64,000 nt of DNA from Emiliania huxleyi CCMP1516 (taxonomy: Eukaryota; Haptophyta; Isochrysidales; Noelaerhabdaceae). Below the pieces are notes generated by a model. The model was not told the DNA's origin and did no database searches. It was given only the letters and a program-made list of their open reading frames with translations. The stretch covers positions 121,953 through 185,952 of the forward strand of contig NW_005201381.1 in NCBI RefSeq assembly GCF_000372725.1, given 5' to 3'. The translations under genes were made by a program, and so were the position numbers. Shown here piece by piece: positions 1-9,927 of the stretch (its first letter is position 1; each line of letters starts with the position of its first letter).

Positions 1-1
1 C

Positions 2-1561
2 TCGTCGCGCGAGCTGCAGCGGCTCGAGTCCATCTCGCGCTCGCCCATCTACACCGCCTTCACCGAGGCGCTCAACGGCGCGCCGACGATCGCCGCGATG
101 CGCGTCGCGCCGCGGTTCGAGGAGGCGTCGGTTCGCCGCTTCGACGCAAACACGCGCGCCGCCTGCCACCATGCACGCGCCCTGCAATGAATGGATAACT
201 CACGGCGTGCTCATGGACTCATCAAGGCGCGCCGCCTTCCTCATGTGCCTTCCTCATGTACGCGGAACGATCTCGGAACCTTCTCGGAACCTTCCCCTAG
301 GCGCGCTGCCTTCATCATGTACGCGGCCAATCGGTGGCTGTCGGTGCGGCTCGAGTTCCTGTCCAACCTCCTGCTCGCGCTCACGGCGCTCCTCGCCGTC
401 GCCTCGCACCTCGCAAACGGCGGAGGCGGCAAGGCGTCGGCCGGCCTCGCCGGCCTGGCGCTCTCCTACGCGCCGGGCATGACGGACACGCTCAACAACT
501 TGCTGCGCAACTTCACGTCGCTCGAGACGATGATGGTCGCCGTCGAGCGGCTCTCGCAGTATGCGCAGCTCGAGCCCGAGGAGGCGGCGGCCAGGGCGCC
601 GCCCTCGCCCCCCGCGGCGTGGCCGTCCGAGGGCGCCATCAGCTTCGCGGGCGTGCGGATGGGCTACCGGCCGGGCATGTCCGGGACACGACCACGACAT
701 GTCCGAGACATGTCGCATAGGCGTTCGGATGGGCTACCGGCCGGGACTGCCCGATGTCCTCTCCGACCTCCGCCTCGACATTGCGCCGCGCGAGAAGGTC
801 GGGATCGTCGGCCGCACCGGCGCCGGCAAGTCGTCCATCCTGGTGGCCCTCTTCCGGATGGGCGAGGTGCGCGCAGGCGCCATCCTCCTCGACGGGGTCG
901 ACATCTCGGCGGTGCCGCTGCCGACGCTGCGCTCGCGGCTCGCAATCATCCCTCAGGACCCGGTCCTCTTCACCGGCACGCTGCGCCAGAACCTCGACCC
1001 CTTCTCCGAGGCGAGATATCCCCGAGATCACCCGAGGTCGCCCGAGGTCGCCCGAGGTCGCCCGAGATGGACCGAGGTCGCCCGAGATCGCCCGAGGTCG
1101 CCCGAGGTCGCCCGAGGTCACCCGAGATCGACCCCTTCTCCCAGGCGGCCGACGCGCAGCTGTGGGACGCGCTCGACGCGTGCTCCATCGGTGGCGCGAT
1201 GCGCGAGCACCCCGATGGGCTCGGCAAGCCGATCGACGAGCGCGGCGCCAACCTGTCGATGGGTCAGCGGCAGCTCGTCTGCATGGCGCGGGCGCTGCTC
1301 AAGCGCGCGCGCATTCTCGTCCTCGACGAGGCGACCGCTTCCGTCGACATGGAGACGGACGAGCTGATCCAGCAGACGCTGCGCCGCGAGATGACCGACG
1401 CCACCGTGCTCACCATCGCCCACCGGCTCGACACCATCATGCAGGGCGACCGGGTGGTGGTCATGCACGCGGGGCAGGCGGTCGAGTCGGGCCCGCCGCT
1501 TGAGCTCCGCGACACGCCCGGCTCGCGCTTCGCCGAGCTGTGGAGCGCGCAACAGCAGTGA
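2..1561 (+). CDS. ABC transporter subfamily C (MRP-like), C-terminal part; 5' end outside the window
   Basis: ATP-driven exporter of conjugates and other organic anions, membrane-bound. One frame runs through exons 2-153, 301-650, 721-1010 and 1145-1561 (stop TGA). Exon 1 and the start of exon 2 are the end of the second membrane domain ([15 protein letters not shown], then [19 protein letters not shown], then a hydrophobic helix). Exons 3 and 4 hold nucleotide-binding domain 2: Walker [10 protein letters not shown], signature LSMGQRQL, Walker [13 protein letters not shown] and the switch histidine in IAHRLDT. All three introns have a GC donor, an AG acceptor and a copy of the following exon at their 5' end, so splice positions were chosen by frame and family alignment. 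NBD1 and TMD1 must lie left of the window. An ABCC assignment is secure; the substrate cannot be told. Confidence 0.95.
154..300 (+). repeat. ABCC intron 1: two tandem introner-like units
   Basis: The exon start GCGCGCTGCCTTCATCATG (at 301) recurs in diverged form at 154 and at 227, so the intron is two units of 73-74 nt, each starting with an exon copy and each ending in AG before GCGCGC. The second unit ends with GAACCTTCTCGGAACC (family F), which is nearly repeated in the ISY1 intron at 47986-48000. Confidence 0.7.
651..720 (+). repeat. ABCC intron 2: introner-like element, family B
   Basis: The 70-nt intron has donor GC and acceptor TAG. Its first 25 nt (GCGTGCGGATGGGCTACC...) are a near copy of the exon start at 721 (GCGTTCGGATGGGCTACC...). 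The remainder, rich in ACATGTC palindromes, closely resembles the zeaxanthin epoxidase intron at 63856-63932. Removing it joins ISFA to [14 protein letters not shown] in frame. Confidence 0.85.
1011..1144 (+). repeat. ABCC intron 3: CCCGAGGTCG-type introner-like element, family C
   Basis: The 134-nt intron lies between the two copies of CGACCCCTTCTCC(G/C)AGGCG. It is filled with about ten imperfect 10-bp units CCCGAG(G/A)TCG. Either copy of AG|GCG can serve as a junction. Spliced product DPFSEAADAQLW fits the ABCC family. Confidence 0.75.
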
Positions 1562-1605
1562 GCGCGCGTGCGGGAGCCCTGGCGGCTGTCGCGGGCGCCA
1601 TGGGC

Positions 1606-1647
<42 letters not shown>

Positions 1648-2560
1648 TTAGAGAGAGAGAGGAGGCATGGTGCGTCGGCGTCTCTAGCTAGGCCCTCACT
1701 GCCCAGCTGGCGCAGCAAAGCCGTGACTGACCGCGCCTCTTTCATCTCTATCTGCGTATCTGTGAGACTGTGACACTGACACACTGTGTTCAATATCGGT
1801 GTTGGCAAAAGTCGGGCTCGGGGAGACGAACACTCCGAGGGCTCGGCGAGCGAGCGAGCCGAAGTAACAAGTATACACCCAGCACGCAGCAGACGCCAGA
1901 GCGCGCGGCGAGCCCGAGCGTCCTGGGGGGCTGCACACAAGCCGCCGCGCAGCTGCCCACAACACGCCCCCGACGAGCGACGTGCCAACTCGTTCTCCGT
2001 TCTCGCATTCAGTGCCTTCCACGCCCTCTTCTTTGAGAAGCCGCCCTCAGTGCTCAGTGAAAAAAGAAGTTTCACCGGCGGTGTGGGTAAATAAAACGAA
2101 AATACACTCTCCGCTTGGGGGAGAGTCGCAGTCGGGGGTGTGCTGCTGAGTGCTGTGAGCTGCTTGCGCGATTGCGCGTTGCGGTGCGCCTCTCAGAGCC
2201 CCTCTCGTCTGGCTCTGCCCCCCCCCCCAGCTCTGGTGCCACGGAGGTGCCACCACTGGTGTGGAAGTAGACGTAGCAGAGGACAGGAGAGAAAGAGAGG
2301 GAAGAGCTAGAAAGTACGTCTACTCAGGTACTCTGACCATCTCTCGCTGCGACGTATATTACAAGGGCGAGGTGTCAACCCACATGCACATGCACATGTG
2401 CATGTGCATGTGCATGTGCATGCACATGCATGTGAGAGCGAGCGAGCACCAACCTGCATGCACACATGACATCCAGACTCCACTCACCAGCAGGCACGAG
2501 GCGAAAGCGGACTCGGCTCTCGCGTCTCGTGTCTCTGCAGTTCTCGAGAGCCTCACGAGG
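1562..2560. other. Intergenic, with GA-rich and CATGCA-rich microsatellites
   Basis: Holds a (GA)n tract at about 1601-1662, a poly-C run near 2219-2229 and an alternating CATGCACATG tract at 2382-2432. No convincing exon was seen on either strand. Confidence 0.7.
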
Positions 2561-3446
2561 TCACGCCAGCCAGCCGAGCTCCTGCAGCACCCGCCAGTAC
2601 TGCAGCCCGTAGTGGCAGCCGAGCTCGACCGCGCTGCCGCCCGCAGTCAGGCTGATGTCGCGGCTCGTGACGAGCACCACGCGCGACGGCACGAGCATGC
2701 CACCCGCGGCGTCGCCGCCACCCCGCCGGGGCGGCAGCAGCGTGAGCTCCCACACCAGGGAGAGCGAGTTTGAGGCCGCGGAGGCGGTCTCGTACTCAAG
2801 GGCGGCGTGGCGCCTGCCCAGCAGGCCGCGCTCAAAGGCGAGGTCGTTTGCAAACTGCCCCAGCGACCCACGCCCGAGCTCTGAGGCGGGCGGCGCTCCC
2901 GGCCGCGGCACGAGGATCCGCTGAGTGAGCGAGTCTGGCACGACCGAGACGCCGGCGTCGCCCGGCCCGTACCGCCGCACCGCGTGGCCGTGCAGCGAAG
3001 AGGCGCCAGAACCGGCGATGGCGCGCTGCAGCGGCATCAGCTCGCCTGCGTGGTACTCCAAAGAGCCTCTCACACTCCTCAATGTGCCGGGCACACCCTC
3101 TCCGCACGGTGTGTGGTGGCTCGCCTGCGAGTAGCACGAGCTTCTGCGCATCGCCGAACGCAAACGGGACAGCCTTGTCGCCCGTCGCCTCGTCGACCAG
3201 GGTGCTCTCGTCACAGTAGCCGCAGAGAACCTCGCCCGAGGATATCGTCGCCGAGTCGGCACCGTCGGCGAGGCTGACAAAGAGGCCCTGGCCCGCGCCC
3301 GGCAGCCGCGAGTCCTGCACCGCCAGCGTCACGCCCGGGAGCTCGAGGGGCACCTCGACTGCCGCAGTCGCCCGCACGGCCGCTGGATGACGTGGCGCGC
3401 AAGCACGGAGGAGCAAGGGCTGGTCGAGGAAGGGCAGGAGGATCAT
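2561..3446 (-). CDS. SET-like domain protein, two exons
   Basis: Exons 3446-3125 and 3045-2561 give 268 residues in frame from ATG to TGA. The protein starts MILLPFLDQPLLL and carries a SET-type N-terminal core (GAGQGLFVSL, then SSGEVLCGYCDEST) and near the C-terminus ELGCHYGLQYWRVL, which resembles the SET-C pseudoknot/tyrosine region. Many algal proteins of this size contain only a divergent SET fold, so lysine methyltransferase activity is not assured. The single intron (3046-3124) has donor GC and joins LVLLA to GELMPLQRAI. The neighbouring SMYD-type gene at 7660-9927 is unrelated in sequence apart from the fold. Confidence 0.7.
3046..3124 (-). repeat. Intron of the SET-like gene: introner-like element, family E
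   Basis: The 79-nt intron on the minus strand begins GCGAGCC and is followed by exon GCGAGCT. Its core GTGTGCCCGGCACATTGAGG, followed by TGTGAGAGGCTCTT, occurs again at the 3' edge of the next gene (4746-4815), with similarity extending upstream into a GCCACCAC block. Confidence 0.75.
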
Positions 3447-3551
3447 AGCCTCTAGAACTCTGTGTCACCAGCACGAGCCCGCCCAGCCGGGGTGCGCACG
3501 TCGGGACACGATCCCGGCGTGAACACGACTAGCTGACGGATCCGCTCCTGT

Positions 3552-3936
3552 GACGGTTAGCCAAAGCGACTCCCAAAGGGTGGCCGCCACCCCCATACCC
3601 TCAGGCACTTGCCTACGCCCTGGCCGCGCATGCCGCGCACGCGCGCGCACGCCCGCGCACGCCGCGCACGCCCGCGCACGCCGCGCACGCACGCGCGCGC
3701 ACGCCGCACTACGCGGCACTGCCCAGGTTCCCTCACGCTCAGATTCCCTCACGCTCAGATTCCCTCACGCTCAGATTCCGTGCAAGGGGGTGCCGAGGTA
3801 TGCCGCAGGCCGGGATGGAGTGAGATATTGCGGGGCAGGGCGTGGGCTAGCGGTAGCGCGTGCGTGAGGGCGCAGGCAAGTGCCCGAGGGTATGGGGGTG
3901 GGCGCCACCCTGGGGCTACCCGTCCGTAGCATTGTC
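3552..3936. repeat. Inverted-repeat unit 1 with internal minisatellites
   Basis: About 40-bp imperfect inverted arms: CCACCCCCATACCCTCAGGC near 3590-3609 against its complement near 3885-3905, with weaker pairing outward (GACGGTTAGCC against GGCTACCCGTC). Inside are a GCGCACGCC-type array (3633-3712) and four copies of ATTCCCTCACGCTCAG-like units (3729-3780). No ORF of note. Confidence 0.65.
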
Positions 3937-3990
3937 GGCTCAGTGATGGGTGTCCAACAACTGGGACACAAAATAATGTGGGCCTGGCTT

Positions 3991-4367
3991 CTCGCTTAGT
4001 GTGGGTAAACGAAAGTAGCGTATACGCTACTTTTGAACGAAGAAGCAGGTGTTCTTTATTTTTGCTTGGCCGGACGTCATGCCGGAACTTCAAAATAACA
4101 TTGGCTAATCTAATCCTACTCATCACAACTCGCCAGGAACACCCCCACACTATAGGGTCATTATGTAGCCCTGCTTAGAAGGAAAAGGTTTACTGCAAGG
4201 CTCACCGTGTAGTCAGCCTTTCAAACGAACACCTACGAATACTTTAAAGTCTCGACAATCACTAAGCAGAGGCTCCCTTGGGGATGCCTGAGGCCACCCC
4301 AACCACTCACGAAGCCGTACGTGGACAATTTGAAACTTACTTTTTTCGTTTACCCACACTAAGCGAG
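3991..4367. mobile_element. Inverted-repeat unit 2, MITE-like
   Basis: CTCGCTTAGTGTGGGTAAAC followed by GAAA at 3991-4014 is repeated as a perfect complement at 4344-4367. The roughly 375-bp interior is distinctly AT-richer than its surroundings and has a 16-bp palindrome (GTAGCGTATACGCTAC, 4014-4029). No transposase ORF and no clear target duplication, so a non-autonomous DNA element is only the likeliest reading. Confidence 0.6.
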
Positions 4368-4745
4368 TATAAAAGGTTCTCTTAGGCTCTTTTCCGCGCG
4401 CGCCCCCCGCAAGGCGCGCGATAGCCGATACACACACACACACAATGTTCCGAAGCAAAGTCTCGAGGTTCTCCAAGAGAGAGAGACTCACGTCAATAGC
4501 CCGAGAGACTCAATGCACAATGGGAGGCACCCCTCTTCGCTTGAGTGCAGTGTGAGAGAAGCGGCGCTAGCCGCTACTCAGGAGCGCGCCAGCGGCGCCG
4601 GGGCCTCGTCTCTCTGCGCTACACGCCTTTCAGCTCTTAAGAGCTCCACCACTGCACTGCTGCTCCCCACAGTAGAGCCGAATGTAACTCTGTTACTCTC
4701 TCTCTCTCCCCACGAATATTCCACAAGTGACAAGAGCCTCTCACA

Positions 4746-4815
4746 AACCATGAGGTGCACACGTCCTATTCCGGGGGGCATCGAGCTCCTCAATGTGCCG
4801 GGCACACCCTGCCCG
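4746..4815 (-). repeat. Second copy of family E element
   Basis: Minus strand carries GTGTGCCCGGCACATTGAGG and GTGAGAGGCTCTT, as in the intron at 3046-3124, but with about 37 extra bases between them. It starts inside the 3' end of the Tudor-like gene. Confidence 0.7.
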
Positions 4816-5989
4816 CGCAGCGGTCGGGTGGTGGCCGGTGAGAGTGAGGAGCAATGCTCGTCATGGAGTCGCACATCCTGATGAGCGCCCATCGGATGTC
4901 GGGCTTCAGCGGCAGCCGCCGGTGCACTGGGCGGGAGCTGGCGCCGCCCAGCTGCAGCTGCCTCTCAAAGCTCTCGATGTCGTCATCCGAGCAGTCTCCC
5001 AGCACTTGCGCCTGCTGCTGCTGCTGCTGCTGCGGCGGCGGCAGCGGCTGCTCCTCCGCCACCACCGCCTGCAGCTGCTCCTGTCCGCCCTGCTGCTGCT
5101 CCCCCTCCTCCTCTCCCCGCTGCTGCTGCTGCTCCTGCTTCCGCTGCTGCCGCTGCTTCTTCTTCTTCCGCTTCTTTTGAGCCGCGCCACCAGCTGCGCT
5201 CTCCTCATTGATCCACGCCATCAGGCTGTCGAGGTTCGCGCCGGCGGCCTTGGCTGGGCCGCCGCACTCGCCGCTGCTATCGCTCCCGCTGACGGCGTCG
5301 TCCTGGCAGGGCAGCATCTGCCGCCGCCGCTCCTCGAGCTTCTTCCGCAGCCGCGTCGCCCGGTCGCAGCTACCCTTCTCACAGCAGGAGCACTGGCCGG
5401 GCCAGCCGCCTCCGGGATCGGCGTCGAGCGCGTCGTACAGTGCGATCTGGTTCTTCTTGTGCTCCGGAGGTGGCGGCAGCCTCTTTGCCCCCAGCACGCG
5501 GAAGTTCTCCTCCGTGGCCGCCCTGACGACGCAGTCGTCGTCCACAGGGCACCAGATCAGCTTGGAGTTTAGCCCGAACAGGCGGATTTGGTATGGCACG
5601 CGCTCCTCGCGGTCTTCCCAGTAGGGGTCGTTGTACCACTGCTGCGTGACGACGCCGTTGACCCACTGCTTTGACGCGACTGACGCGATCACCTCGTCCC
5701 CGACCTGGAACCGCAGCTCCGTCTCGCTACTGCTGGCGTCGCGCGCGTCGTCGTCGCAGAGCTTGCGGACCGACGAGGCTGGCACGGTGACGTAATAGTG
5801 AGGGCCGTCTTGCTCTCCGCTCGAAAGGTGGGCGGAGGCGGAGGCTGCTTGCTCTCCGCTCGAAAGGTGGGCGGAGGCGGAGGCTGCTTGCTCTCCGCTC
5901 GAAAGGTGGGCGGAGGCGGCGGCTGCGTCGGCGAGCTGCTCCAGCATGTATGTACAAGCAGCGAACGGCAACTTTGCAGAGACTGTCAT
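4790..5989 (-). CDS. Q-rich protein with Tudor/agenet-like domain
   Basis: One long exon. The start is put at ATG 5989 (MTVSAKLPFAACTYMLEQ) because the open frame further upstream has no protein-like composition; the stop is at 4790. Order: a 12-residue repeat (SAHLSSGEQAAS) in three copies encoded by a 36-bp DNA repeat; a domain beginning FQVGDEVIASVASKQW and ending KLIWCPVDDDCVV, the chromatin-reader-like small barrel common in algal proteins; a Cys-rich patch CSCCEKGSCDRATRLRKK; then K/Q/E-rich disorder (KKRKKKKQRQQRK, poly-Q) and a conserved-looking C-terminal DIRWALIRMCDSM. The last codons overlap a family E element, so the true 3' exon may differ. Function unknown; nuclear role is inference. 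Confidence 0.5.
   Translation of the reverse strand: MTVSAKLPFAACTYMLEQLADAAAASAHLSSGEQAASASAHLSSGEQAASASAHLSSGEQDGPHYYVTVPASSVRKLCDDDARDASSSETELRFQVGDEVIASVASKQWVNGVVTQQWYNDPYWEDREERVPYQIRLFGLNSKLIWCPVDDDCVVRAATEENFRVLGAKRLPPPPEHKKNQIALYDALDADPGGGWPGQCSCCEKGSCDRATRLRKKLEERRRQMLPCQDDAVSGSDSSGECGGPAKAAGANLDSLMAWINEESAAGGAAQKKRKKKKQRQQRKQEQQQQRGEEEGEQQQGGQEQLQAVVAEEQPLPPPQQQQQQQAQVLGDCSDDDIESFERQLQLGGASSRPVHRRLPLKPDIRWALIRMCDSMTSIAPHSHRPPPDRCAGRVCPAH
5808..5921 (-). repeat. 36-bp coding tandem repeat, three copies
   Basis: Unit TGCTCTCCGCTCGAAAGGTG plus 16 more bases on the plus strand; period 36 keeps the reading frame and encodes the SAHLSSGEQAAS repeat. Confidence 0.9.
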
Positions 5990-7659
5990 GCTCGCGTGCT
6001 GGTGTGGTGCCCTAAAACCGCGTTTTCTTCTGTGACCGAGGAAACTTTTTTGTCGAAAAATCACATCGCAAACCCTGTGACCTCCGGGTAAGTTCGTGAG
6101 AGAGAGAAGCGACATATCATGACATTTGTGTATAATACATGTATACACACTGTGGCCAAAGAAAGAAAGAAAACAGACAAACCAAACGAGGGATAGGGGA
6201 GGAGGACAGGGTCCACACCTGCACGAGCAGGATTTTGGAAGGACGATCAGGGGGACAGGTGGGCTCTCCTGCTCCTGACAAGGGACACGACAGACAGGCT
6301 CGCAGCGCGGTGCACGGTGGAATCCCAACTCCACTGGCGGTCTCATCTCAGTCTAGCGACCTTCCTCCGGCTTCTCACCGGCAGTCTCTCACTACCACGG
6401 GCACACTGACACAGGGGTGGCAGGGGTGGCCAGAAAAAGCGCGCGAATGAGTTGTTTTTCCTACAGAAAGGGCACGACCGCACGACGAGTGTCTCGAGTG
6501 ATTTCGTTTTTCTCGACGTCTTCGCCTGCGGGCCACTGGGCGGCGCGCCGCGCCGCGCGCGGGCCGCGGCCCTCACACACCGTTAATATAAATTGTCCAT
6601 ATGCCGAAAAAAAACCTGTCTGGAGTCTGTACTCTGATGTGTGAGTGTGTGATGTCTGTGCCGTGCGGCGTGCGGCGCCGTGTGTGTTCTGAGCGGTCGA
6701 CATCTGGAGCTAGGCGCGTGTGCGTCTTCCCCCCTCATCCGTGGGTCGCAGACTCTGGGTCAAAAAACTGGGACGAGCGTTTGTGCAAAACTTGTTTGTG
6801 CAAAAAGCCGAAAACTACCAAAAAGAGCTACATACACTGGAATAAAAAAAAAACGCTGTCACGGCCAGCTTGGCACTATCTACTCAAAAAAAGTGACGTA
6901 GAGCACCCACTTTTAAAGCGTTCCGCGCACACACAAGGACCGCATGCGTGCGCCGCCAGCTTCCCAGGGCCATCGCGCGAAAAACGACGGAGGAGATGCA
7001 TCCTAGCTGTCGCCACCGAAGGCGACTCGACGCCGCTGAGACCGGAGATCAAGCTCTGACAAGTCGCACGTCGCTCCTTTGACACCGACGTGACTCACCC
7101 GTGCAGAGAACATCAGTACACGGACTTGACGCGCTCGGTACGACGCCTGCGACCCGTCTTGGGTCAGGTGGCACGACGCTCATCGCGCCTACCAGCGCTG
7201 CCGTGCAGGTTGCCACGACGAGGTCGAGCACGCTTCTATACGCTCGCCCAGCCTTCCTTTCCATCCCATTAGGCAGCCCGGGAACGGTGGCGGTCAGAGG
7301 CAAAGCCTGCGAGGGGTGGTGGAACCACATGTCACGGCCACCGCCGGCTCGACGCGACGATAGCCTCCGGAGGCTGACTTTGAGGCACCATCATCGGACG
7401 ATGTCGACGAGTTGGGTCGCTCTCGCGGTATCCAGGTAGCCCCCCATACTAGTAGCACCAGCCATGGCCTCAGGGAGGCGGGCGAGGGCGCTGGGAGCAA
7501 CACGGACAAAAAACATCTCAAAAGTGGTCAAAAGGTCATTTTATGATACCACCCGTAAAGCCGTATTTGCAACTAGTCCTGGAGGCTTCTCTATAACAAT
7601 TCTGTAGAGACTAGAGTCGGTTGTGCGCACACGAACTCCAACAGCGCAGCACTCTCTGC
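5990..7659. other. Non-coding stretch
   Basis: Mixed composition with AT-rich islands (about 6125-6150 and 6580-6600), A-runs at 6843-6853 and 6886-6892. Open frames are short and lack protein-like composition. I see no gene here. Confidence 0.5.
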
Positions 7660-9927
7660 TCACTCAACCGACTGTGGCAAGAGCCCCTCGTTCGAGTAGA
7701 GGGCAGCGATGCCGCGGTGCAGCTCGAGGGCGTGCCGCTGCGCGTGCGACGCCGCGGCGGGCGTGTCCCACACACCGGGGTAGCGCGCGAACAGCGCGCG
7801 CGGCGCCCGCGCCAGCAGCCCGCCGATGGACGCGCCAACCTCGTGCAAGCTCTCTGCGCAGTTGGGGTGGAGCGGGCCGAGGAGAGCGCGCTGGGTGCGC
7901 CAGAGCTCGAGGGCGCTCTCGAGGAGCGCCAGCAGGCTCGGCGCACTCGGCGGCGCGCCGCTCTCCTCGAGCTGCAGCCGGATCGCCGCGAGCAGCTCGC
8001 GCCGGACGCGGGCGACGGCGAGGTGCCGCTCGCCGAGCTCTCGCACCTGTTCACGCAAGAGGTGTGAAGAGACGCTGTTCACAGGTGCCGCTCGCCGAGC
8101 TCTCTCACCTTCGGAAAAAAACGAAAGCAAACTCACGCGGACAACAGAACGGCGTGAAGACGCTGTCCGCTCGCCCGGCCCTCGCGCCAGCTCGCGCAGC
8201 ACCGCCGCGCACGCCGCCTCGTCGACGCCGCCTCCCGGCCCCGCACGCGCCGCGCGTCGCACCGCCTCCCTCGCGCCCGCCTCGAGAGTGAGGGTGAGTT
8301 CGTCCGCCTCGGCCGCGCCCGCCTCGGACGCACTTCGCGGCGGCGCGTCCCACTCGCTGTGCCGCTCCGCCTCGCTCGTAAAGTCGAAGTGGTCGAGGTG
8401 TCTGCTGCACGCCGCGGGGGTGAGCTCGGCAGGCTGCGCGTAGCAGATGAGCACCTCCTGCCCCTGCGGTGTGAATGCGCGGTGTGAATGCACAACGCGT
8501 CGGAGTGTGCCTGCGGGCACTGGCCAACGGCACTCGCAGCACCGCGTGGACGGCGGAAGAAAGGGAGCGACTGGCGCGTGACGCAAGGGAACAGTGCGAG
8601 TGTCTTCGCGGTGCTGAACACAGAGATGTGGATTCGGCGTCTGCCGGGGGGGGGGGGGGGGGAGCCTGAGCGATGTGCCGCGTGGCTCGCACGACGCTCG
8701 TCAGCGTGCCGCCTGAAGACGAAAGGGTCCAATCATATGCTACGCCCCGAGTGTGGGTTCGGGGGGTCTTCGCAGCAGTGAGGTAGGGGATACCGTCAAG
8801 AGTGGTTTCTTTTTCCAGGGGGGTGAGCGTGAACGGTCGTATGTGTCTCTGCGTCGCTCCCTCCGTGCCTTAGTCAACCTCCGCCCTGATGTCGCGTGTG
8901 TCTAGTCGCTGGCCAGACACTCTGTTCCGCCTCTCTGTCTACTCCAGCTTGCCGGCACGCAGCGCGGCCTTGTCGGCGTTGGCGCGTCGCGAGGGCGCGT
9001 GGTTGAAGATGGACTGGTGCAGGAACAGGCCCGAGGCGAACGCGTTCCAGCGGCACACGAGGCAAAGCCGCAGCAGCTCGGCCCGCCTGCCCTCGTCGCC
9101 GAGCCCGCCTACAAAAAGAAAGCGTGTCGCCGCACGCGACGACCGCCGTGAAGTCCTGCCCTCCTGCCCTCGCCGCCGAGGTCGGCCGCGCCCGGCTCCT
9201 GCAGCAGCGCGTCGACGCACGCGCAGTGCTCCTCCTCCAGGCGCGGCCGGTCAAAGGCAGACACGCTGCGCAGCTCCATCGGGTGCAGCCGCGAGAGCGC
9301 GGCCAGGGCGACCCGTCGCTCCACCGCGCTGCGCCGGAGCACGGACTGCAACAGCGAGAGCGGCTCGTGTTCGGCTGACGGCCAGGGCACAAAGGGCTGC
9401 TCCCATATCAGGACTTGGCCGGGCGAGATGTCGCGAGCCGCCACGAAGCCGCGGCCCGACCCCGGGATCTGCCGCACCGCAATCGGGCCGACCACACGCG
9501 GAGGGTGCTCGGGCCACACACAGAGCGCGTCGGCGGTGTTGACGTCGGCGGCAGCGGTCAGCCGGGGCGGGACAACGACCTGATCGCCATTGGCATCCGC
9601 GAATGGCGCGAGAGCGTTGCGCTTGCTACTGGCGGCGGTGGCGGGCACAGCTGGTGCGGGTGCGCATCCGGCTGTGCCGACCGGAGACGTGGGAGGAGGG
9701 TCCCCAAAGATGGACCAGACGTCATCCATGTGCTCGGCGAGGCGGCGGGGCAGGCGAGCAGATCGAGAAGCGCACGCGGGAAGAGCCCTTGCACCGCGGT
9801 CCGAGGGGCAACGCTGTGAACACCACTCGCAACAGCTCTCGCGCGCCGCCGTCAGTGGCGATGCGCAAAACATCAACAACGCTGCTCGCAACATGCGTGT
9901 CGCGCACTCATTCATGACCGGTCTCAA
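7660..9927 (-). CDS. SMYD-type SET-domain protein, split gene
   Basis: Probable protein-lysine methyltransferase of the SMYD group. Exon 1 (9927 to 9192) holds the SET-N part: IAVRQIPGSGRGFVAARDIS then PGQVLIWEQPFVPWPS. Exon 2 starts at 9108 and carries RRAELLRLCLVCRWNAFASG and LFLHQSIFNHA, the SET-C N-H motif region. Later exons (between about 8640 and 7660) give GQEVLICYAQPAEL, matching the GEE-IxY motif, a post-SET segment and an alpha-helical C-terminal region (LGPLHPNCAESLHEVG) as in SMYD TPR tails; stop at 7660. Junctions between 8944 and 8600 are not resolved. Zinc-binding MYND cysteines are not obvious. Start could be the ATG at 9732 (MDDVWSIFGD). Confidence 0.72.
8047..8108 (-). repeat. 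Intron element, family A, in the SMYD-type gene
   Basis: On the minus strand: exon-like copy GTGAGAGAGCTCGGCGAGCG, then GTGAACAGCGTCTCTTCACA, then CCTCTTGCGTGAACAG, then exon GTGCGAGAGCTCGGCGAGCG. The same 36-37 nt element is in the zeaxanthin epoxidase intron at 63261-63464. An earlier consensus donor GTGAGTTTG at 8136 would give a 90-nt intron (8047-8136) that keeps SVVR joined to VRELGERH in frame, so an older short intron may have been extended by the element. Confidence 0.85.
9109..9191 (-). other. SMYD intron with exon-start duplication
   Basis: The 83-nt intron has donor GC. CTCGGCGGCGAGGGCAGGAG inside its 5' part mirrors CTCGGCGACGAGGGCAGGCG just after the acceptor TTTTGTAG. Splicing gives LLQEPG joined to GLGDEGRRAELL. 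Confidence 0.75.

Noticed and set aside
6601-7059. 152-aa plus-strand ORF
   Set aside because: Composition does not resemble protein, no motif, and it spans A-runs and AT-rich intergenic DNA.
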